Positions 58,066 through 64,000 of a stretch of DNA of 64,000 bases are shown piece after piece. Position 1 is the stretch's first letter, and the number at the start of each line of letters is the position of its first letter. Origin of the DNA: Phoronis australis (taxonomy: Eukaryota; Phoronida; Phoronidae); the NCBI GenBank assembly GCA_002633005.1, contig NMRA01001000.1:1-64000 (forward strand), given 5' to 3'. Under the pieces are notes generated by a model. That model made no database searches. It worked only from the letters and a program-made list of their open reading frames with translations, and had not been told where the DNA came from. The position numbers and the translations under genes were made by a program.

Positions 58066-58785
58066 GGAATACTCTTTGTGTTTCAATGCTAAGTGCCCAT
58101 TCAAGTGACCATGCGCAGTGCTAAAAAATTAGTTGAAATTAGTTTGGAATCGTTTTTGTTTGAAAGTCAATTTTTCATGAGTGATGAGGTATAGTAGAAC
58201 TAAACATGGTTTTATTTTTCAAAACTTAATGTATAAATTGTGCTTTTGATTCGTGTTTTTAACTTTCTACTTCACAAAGTAACAAAATGTGAAGAATTTT
58301 AATTTTTTTGTTGTTACGGACATAGGCTACACTTGGGTCATGAAGTGTGAAGTTTCACTAGATCTGTTCACCCTCACAGATTTTTGAAAATTTAATTATC
58401 GTGCTTTTCAAATTCTAGGAGAAACGCGTTTATGGTACACAGTGGCCATGGTGACAGTTCTGCATTTCCACTTTCATACTTAAAACTTGATTTTGGTCCT
58501 GTTTGCATTGCTGAATTGTTCCCATGTACATTCCACGTTACTTATTGTGCTAAAATGTTGATACGGGTAGGATCGTTTTGACATGTTGAGATCACTTCGG
58601 AATAACAAGCTACCATGAAAATTTGTTTTTAAGAGATGGTATTTTATCTCTCTTCCAACTTCTGCTGTCATATCTTGCTTGTCGTACTCACAAAGTGCGG
58701 GTCGGTGGAGTCCTGTCACCCTCATCTTCACCCGGCTAGGTGAATGCTGGAGTACATAAATTATCAGGATAGCGCACTAGGCCAT

Positions 58786-59690
58786 CTCCTCTCGGACAAG
58801 AATAAACTCTAAAACCATCTTACACGCTGATGACATGCACAGCAATTTTCTAGTATCCATTCCCGAAGGATTATCCTCAGCATTTCCTTCAATCTGAACT
58901 GGACATTCTGACTGGTCTCATTAATGGAGGAAGAATTTTAAACCTGAAAAAAAAGTGTTGATTTAACATTTTCCAAATCTTATCAACACAGACTATCACA
59001 CAAATCACTCGATGAAGAAAACATTCCCAAAATACACACATAAACACCTTTAGTGTATTAAGTGGACGAAAAGTTCTCATTCACGCCTCACTGTTGTGTT
59101 GTCCAAAAGGCACAGAAGCTAATTAATCCAATCAAACCTCTGTTTCTCGTCGTCCTGACTCCGCGTATTTTGTAACTTAGTCTTCAGGATTTTTGTACTC
59201 ACATTTAGATTACTGTCCTATCATATACATATACCAGTCAGGTATAATTCTCATTTAGACGTATTACAATACCAGGCAGCTTTAGCCGTAACTGGAGCCG
59301 TGATGAAAGGATCCAACACAATTACAATGAATGAGGTCCTGAAAAGTCTCAACTGGAACAAACTAGCCACCCGTTGTAAATTTCACGCATCCATTTATAC
59401 TTTTAAGTCTAACAAATATTAGAATAAAATCCTATTTGACTCTTACAAGCGACCAGGCACTAGACCTGGACTTCGACACAGTATCTCGTATTCTATTCCA
59501 CCATCCCTCAGGCCAGGCATTTCGAAGATCCACAATGATGACTTGCATTGAAAAATGGAAATCTTTACCATCTAAAATGAAAGAAAGCACTGACCTCAGT
59601 TGTCACACTTAAGCAAAACTTCAAACAGGATACCACTGCTTCAGATGTGCCAGTGCCCTCAACTTCCCCGCATTCATGAAATTAGCTTGT
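58786..59690 (+). mobile_element. Decayed non-LTR retrotransposon RT fragment (right copy, fuller)
   Basis: This has the H-A-D-D motif (about 58817-58835), then LNGG/KHL-like remnants. From about 59267 a readable stretch gives YQAALAVTGAVMKG and MNEVLKSLNWNKLATRC, typical of the segment after the palm in jockey/CR1-like elements. Multiple stops and shifts break it. It precedes copy C at about the distance the 45-kb relic precedes copy B, so the relic belongs to the duplicated unit. Confidence 0.65.
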
Positions 59691-60181
59691 ATAGTATTGT
59701 GCCTTAACCGAGCGCTGGACTTGAAATTTAGACAATTTCTTTTCATGTTGCCTGGGAAATTTCCAGTCAGTTGCTCATTATCTTAGTTGACTGCACAGTA
59801 AATGAAGAGCTTTTCCAGACACTTGAACAATACCCCGTTAACAATTGTTACTCTGACTACATTGCGTAGTTTTCTTGATAAAATTGAATTCTTGCTGAAT
59901 GGTTTATAGAAAACTTAACTCCACTAATGTTTCTTGTCGTCGATTGCTGAATGACTATTCCTTAGCGGAATCATTTGCTTAAAACACCTCATTTGAATAC
60001 CGTCTAAACAACACGTAATCCTTCTTATTAATTGGCAAGATATGTACAGTACGTACGTCTCAGTAAAAATTGTCTGTCTATCCATGATTAAATTTAAAAT
60101 GGCATTCCTGCATAGAACATTGGAATTATTTCTGCATCTGGTGTCCTTATTGTATCTCTAAATATGTACATTTACTGTAAA

Positions 60182-60184
<3 letters not shown>

Positions 60185-60225
<41 letters not shown>
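60185..60225. repeat. (AT)n microsatellite
   Basis: A pure TA run of about 36 bases followed by GTATATGTATAT. No function is evident. Confidence 0.95.
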
Positions 60226-60226
<1 letters not shown>

Positions 60227-60490
60227 GTATATTTGTAATATTTTGACGCCCAATGTTTCTGGTGCCCGGCCATTGAGCTCTCATTATTCTACATTTTGTT
60301 TTTCGTAATAAACATTATAAAAAAGTCCAAAACCGGGAAACTGAAGAAACTCGCCTGTGCATTACTTCCTTAAGTAAATGAGGCCTAGAGGTTTGTGACA
60401 ACACGAAGGAAACCGTGATGCCAATCTCGAGTCCAGCTACCTGTAATTTTAGCGTGGTGGAGCCGTCATTCCCCTTATTGTTGCAGAGAA

Positions 60491-60553
60491 AGTCCAAAAG
60501 ATCAACCGCTAGGGGACGTTGTATGTAAACAAACCGGAACTGAAAAGAGCAGA
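60491..60553 (+). promoter_or_regulatory. Conserved block upstream of F-box copy C
   Basis: AGTCCAAAAGATCAACCGCT, AGGGGACGTTGTATG and AAACCGGAACTGAAAAGA match the blocks before copies A and B, ending 134 bp before the start codon. Confidence 0.5.
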
Positions 60554-60686
60554 CCCCACAAAACATCAAAACTCAAAAGCCCAGCTTGAAGATAAAGACA
60601 GCTAAGCAGCAGGGTTTTTGTTGCAGAGGAAGAAGTAACCGTCCTTTGGACCTGCTAAGATTAATTTTCACCCATCTTACCCACCA

Positions 60687-60699
60687 ATGGCCAATACAG
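60687..60699 (+). CDS. Start exon of F-box copy C (4 codons plus 1 base)
   Basis: ACCAATGGCCAATACAG ends at a GTACAT donor. M-A-N-T plus one base joins TT at 61564, identical in phase to copies A and B. A hairpin insertion follows 24 bases after the donor. Confidence 0.7.
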
Positions 60700-63590
60700 G
60701 TACATGAAGTTCTGGGTAATACGTAGGCTACGTAGGCAATGACCATCGTCTCTGTTCGGGCCAACAGAGGCGATGGTCATTGCTTAGGTAATACGCAATG
60801 TAGCTTTTGTCGCATGTATTCCCATCATTCATCAATCAGAATCAGATACACTCCACCATTCCCTTACCGGTACTGCATTAGAAACTCTGCCCGTTTCGCG
60901 ACATCTTTGTCAGTAGATTTGTACAAGTCCCCTAAGCCTAACGTAAAAATTGATGTCAGGTACTATTGGGTGTAGTAAGCCAATATTAATGCATTAACGT
61001 TAACTTACGCGGCCATTAAACAACAATGAGAACACCCTACTCCCTAGCCAGGCCTAGAAATGTCTAAATTTGGCCGTTCCGAATGTTCGTCATATCTGAT
61101 AAATGGCGGATTGGGTTCATGTGAAACTTTCAGACACTGTGCTTTATGCACTGTCAGGGGCGGATCCAGGATTTTGAGTGGAGGGGGNAATAGCCAGGAT
61201 TTTGCCCGTCAGACATTTGCACCCCCGAACTGCCAAATGGAATCTGGGAGAATTTTAGGGGCGCCATGGCCCCCTTGGCCCCCTCTAAATCCGCCAATGA
61301 CTGTTCTCCAAAAGCAGTAAGGAATTATTGGCCCACTTTTACATGAAGGGCAAACAAAGGTTGGACTTTTATAAAAAAATACAAAACTGCATAAAATGAA
61401 AACAAAATGTTAACTTCGTAAAATGTAACATCATTTTGGTATCCTTAGATAATTTCCCTGATGTGTTATAGTTACATAATGTAAGCCAGAACATCCTGAT
61501 GGATGAATTCTCAATGTCCTTTACCTGTAGTGTGTAAGTTGACATTGTTTTCATTTTTTTCAGTTTCCATCAACGATTTGCCAGATTTTATTCAAGAAAA
61601 AATTTTCCTCAACCTTCACTTTAAAGATGTATTGATATGTACTCAAGTCTGCTCACAATGGAAAGATGTCATTGAAAACAACGTGTTTTGGAAGAGATTC
61701 ATTGGAAAATGGTTTGATGTCACAGCTTCAGACGAGCTGCTGAGTCAGAGTGTTATAAATTTCTGGAGAGACCCCGAGGCATTCGTTCCGTACTTTACTG
61801 ATGAGGGCGCTCCAAACTGCTGGGTGTTCAAACCGTATCCTGTGGTCTGGGGTTGTGGTGTCGCAGCCCCAAGGGACTTCTCACCAAATGAAACTGACAA
61901 CTCCAAAAGTGTTGCTGTGGCCCTGAGCAAGTTGGCTGTCATGTCCAAAGGGTAGTTATGCCATTGATCAGTTTGTGTATAAAATATCTGTGTGTCAATC
62001 CTTTGAAACTTAGACGCTTGCTTTAATGAAATTTCATTGAATTAAATAAGTGTGTAATCAAGAAAATTGAAGATTTTATGATAACACCCTAAGTGCTTAA
62101 ATGGTACCTTTTTGACCTTACTTTTAAGGAGAGTCATTATGTGTATTAGTAACATGAAAACTTTGACTATATACTTGACTACATGCATTTTTCGGTTGAT
62201 GCTACTTGAAGAAGTTTTTTATTTTGAAATTTGAAATAAAGGTATATCCAACCAGTGAAACTTTGGGGTATGCCACTGTTAGCATTTTGGAGTGTGCTTC
62301 ATTAGTATGTTATTGTTAGCATTTTGGGCAGATTGCATTAATATAATTCCATTATGGGGCGTTTTTCATTGACGATATTGGTGGCATTTTGGGGTATGTT
62401 TGGTTCATTGGCATTCCAACCTTGTTCATCAGTTTATCCATTTCTCTGCATAATCACTTAGATATTCTTTTACAGCATTTCAAAGTTTGAATGCATTGCC
62501 ACCGCATGCGGCACTGAAGGAGATGGTATTTTACAGACAATCCTGATGCCTTGGGATAAACAGTGTATGCCTAAACCTGTGAGTGATTCACACAACAATT
62601 AAACATCCACATGTTTAAGGGCTGATGTTTCAACTTGCATGTCAGTTAGTATATCCCCATATGGTGGACAATGGCACTGGATCAGAACACGGGGTCTGTT
62701 TCTATAGTGGCGAACGTTCTGCTACCTGACCGAAATTTGCGTGTGGCCATTAATATTATGTGTCTTTGTAAATTCCTTTAGCATAGAGAATGACTTGCTT
62801 GAAGCTAAGGACGAATTTTCTCTATTTTCATTTTTTAGCGAGATAATAACATTGATTTGCCTTCTTCAGGGATTCGATTTCATGTTGATGTTCGTCTTTA
62901 GTGACGATGTCAATGACAGTTGACTTGTCGAATCATTGCAACATCAGTCAGAATTGACTGTGTAGGTTGAGTTTGAAAAGTAGGTATTGTTTGTGATTAT
63001 CTGGGGATAAAGTGAGAATTGTTTGACTCCAATAATTAATTAATTATGCAACAACCATTGGTTAACACAAGTGAAGTCTGCTATTGTGATGTGTAACTGT
63101 GCCATGTTACACAGCCACCTAAAATTATAATAATTCTCTTACGTAACAATTGGCTTACAAAGACCACATGCTTTTGCCAATTCACATCATTAGCTGTCGG
63201 TTTGCCTTGAAATATGAGGTCGTCCACCCTTGTCATGACCTGTATCGTAAAATAGTAACAAACTGTTGTCCACAAACAAGTTTGTATTATGGAGTAGACT
63301 ACACTATTATGTACAGTGATAAAAATTTTACATACTAATCCCACAGATAAAATTTAATATTTATTTTGATGATGACGTGCGACATGGACAATCTCAAAAT
63401 TGATGTGTTTGTTTCAGGAAGACCTGGAGAATATCTTTCATATTAACCCCGAAGTCATGGATTATGACTTCAACTACAGCTATTCTGAACTTACTGCTTC
63501 ACTATTGTATGGCACGTTTGGAATGAGAAACCTTATTGGTCTTACCATCGATAGTGATTATGATGATGATGAGGAAGAGGAGGAGGATGA
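60687..63590 (+). CDS. F-box protein, tandem family copy C (exons 1-4, runs off the window)
   Basis: Exons are 60687-60699, 61564-61951, 62476-62578 and 63418-63590. Exon 5 should lie beyond 64000. The F-box reads SINDLPDFIQEKIFLNL, VLICTQVCSQWKD and VFWKRFIGKWF. Exon 2 differs from copy A at 12 of 129 residues. Exon 3 is the most changed in this copy (FECIATACGTEGDG). Exon 4 has the variable segment MDYDFNYSYSELTA and LLYGTFGMRNLIG, then an acidic run. Introns are shorter than in A or B and lack the minisatellite. No stop or frameshift is seen in the four exons, so it is probably a working gene whose end is not visible here. Confidence 0.78.
60715..60795. repeat. Short hairpin insertion flanked by 9-bp direct repeats in intron 1 of C
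   Basis: Arms 60736-60756 (GCAATGACCATCGTCTCTG...) and 60763-60783 pair at 20 of 21 bases around a 6-base loop. Direct repeats GGTAATACG flank it at 60715-60723 and 60787-60795. It sits within about 16 bases of the corresponding insertion point in copy B, but its sequence is unrelated. Confidence 0.75.
61157..61302. mobile_element. CAGGGGCGGATC-type element in intron 1 of C
   Basis: It begins CAGGGGCGGATCCAGGATTT and ends CTCTAAATCCGCCAATG, giving inverted GGCGGAT termini. Copies A (GCACTGTTCTCCCAAAG, about 33240) and B (GCACTGTTTTCAAAAAG, about 46671) show the uninterrupted site. In C, ACTGT is present on both sides. A single N at 61188 interrupts a G run. It is a short member of the family inserted at 23638, probably non-autonomous hAT-like. 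Confidence 0.75.
61564..61951 (+). other. Exon 2 (F-box exon) of copy C
   Basis: TTTTTTTCAG precedes the exon and GTAGTT follows. It is 388 bases long, with the same in-frame stop just past the donor as in A and B. Confidence 0.85.
63418..63590 (+). other. Exon 4 of copy C
   Basis: TTGTTTCAG precedes the exon and GTAAGT follows. It is 173 bases, as in copy B. The start EDLENIFHINPEVMDYD is conserved, and the acidic tail DYDDDEEEEEDE closes the exon. Confidence 0.85.
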
Positions 63591-64000
63591 GTAAGTGTAT
63601 GACCACCAGGTGTCGCTGAACAGTGTTTTGCTGTTTTGTGTAGTCAGAAGCCATCTTGAAGAGCAACACTGAACACTGAGGTCATTCTTTTATAAATCTT
63701 ACAAACAAGCACATAAACGAATAAACACATTACCAAAATATACTGTTTTCAGACAGAGCATCATATTTCAATTTTTTTTTGTCTTTAGTTACCTCAAAAA
63801 TGTCCTTTCTTGCCTGGTAATATCTCATCAATTTAGGACCTTGAAGCTTACAAGTGAAGTTTTATTTTCTCATTTTTGCTGAAGCATGTAACACTAAAGT
63901 AGTGCTTTACCATGTGGAAGCTGTGTAGCTTAGCTACCATACCACCTGACATTGTTATTATTATTTGCAGACATTCACAACAATATTGACAGACCTTGCA

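Larger units (their letters stand above)
55281..60172 (+). repeat. Segmental duplicate, right copy (probable second haplotype)
   Basis: The block starts abruptly inside intron 4 of an F-box gene, directly after the assembly gap, with GGGGCGGGGCTATACAT (compare 50884). It contains only exon 5 and the 3' flank. See the matching entry at 50884-55207. Confidence 0.85.

Noticed and set aside
61060-61320. Plus-strand frame starting MSKFGRSECSS as alternative first exon of copy C
   Set aside because: A similar ATG occurs in copy B but not in copy A, and the frame runs into an inserted element. The ATGGCCAATACAG exon fits phase and conservation in all three copies.

Overview
This is a eukaryotic, almost certainly metazoan, genomic window. 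It has multi-exon genes with GT-AG introns, a Tctex1-type dynein light chain, F-box genes, relics of a Penelope-like element and of two non-LTR retrotransposon types, many short foldback DNA elements, dinucleotide runs and assembly gaps (405 N at 43371-43775; single N at 3511, 16184, 55280 and 61188). The transposon mix and the signs of unmerged haplotypes suggest a heterozygous aquatic invertebrate. I cannot name the species from sequence alone.

Layout. Bases 1 to about 28 kb are gene-poor. They hold inverted repeats and foldbacks (2.9-3.95 kb, 10.1-10.9 kb), a cluster of degenerate copies of one short repeat whose core resembles the CTCF consensus (12.5-17.1 kb), a duplicated 3' end of an L1/Tx1-like element (15.58-16.95 kb), a decayed Penelope-like element with RT and GIY-YIG parts on the minus strand (about 19.98-21.29 kb), and a 28-bp minisatellite interrupted by a DNA element (22.8-24.0 kb). 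A two-exon Tctex1-domain gene lies at 28.1-29.7 kb on the plus strand.

From 32.5 kb to the right edge the window is a tandem array of one F-box gene family, all on the plus strand. Copy A (32698-40995) and copy B (45975-51415) are complete with five coding exons. Copy C (60687-63590) has exons 1-4 and runs off the window. A fourth exon 5 alone (55557-55809) sits in a 4.9-kb block that repeats the end of copy B. That block begins exactly at a one-base assembly gap, so it is probably an unmerged second haplotype. Comparing the copies fixes the gene model: a start exon encoding only four residues plus one base, an F-box exon, a small exon, an acidic exon and a final exon, with matching phases and nearly identical exon lengths. 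The predicted protein (308-309 aa) has an N-terminal F-box and a C-terminal region I do not recognise.

The comparison also reveals insertions with visible empty sites: foldback elements in introns of A, two small inverted-repeat elements in intron 1 of B, a short hairpin at almost the same place in intron 1 of C, and a CAGGGGCGGATC-type element in intron 1 of C. F-box proteins usually act as substrate adaptors of SCF ubiquitin ligases. The array may therefore be a lineage-specific adaptor expansion, with a conserved core and one rapidly changing patch in exon 4.
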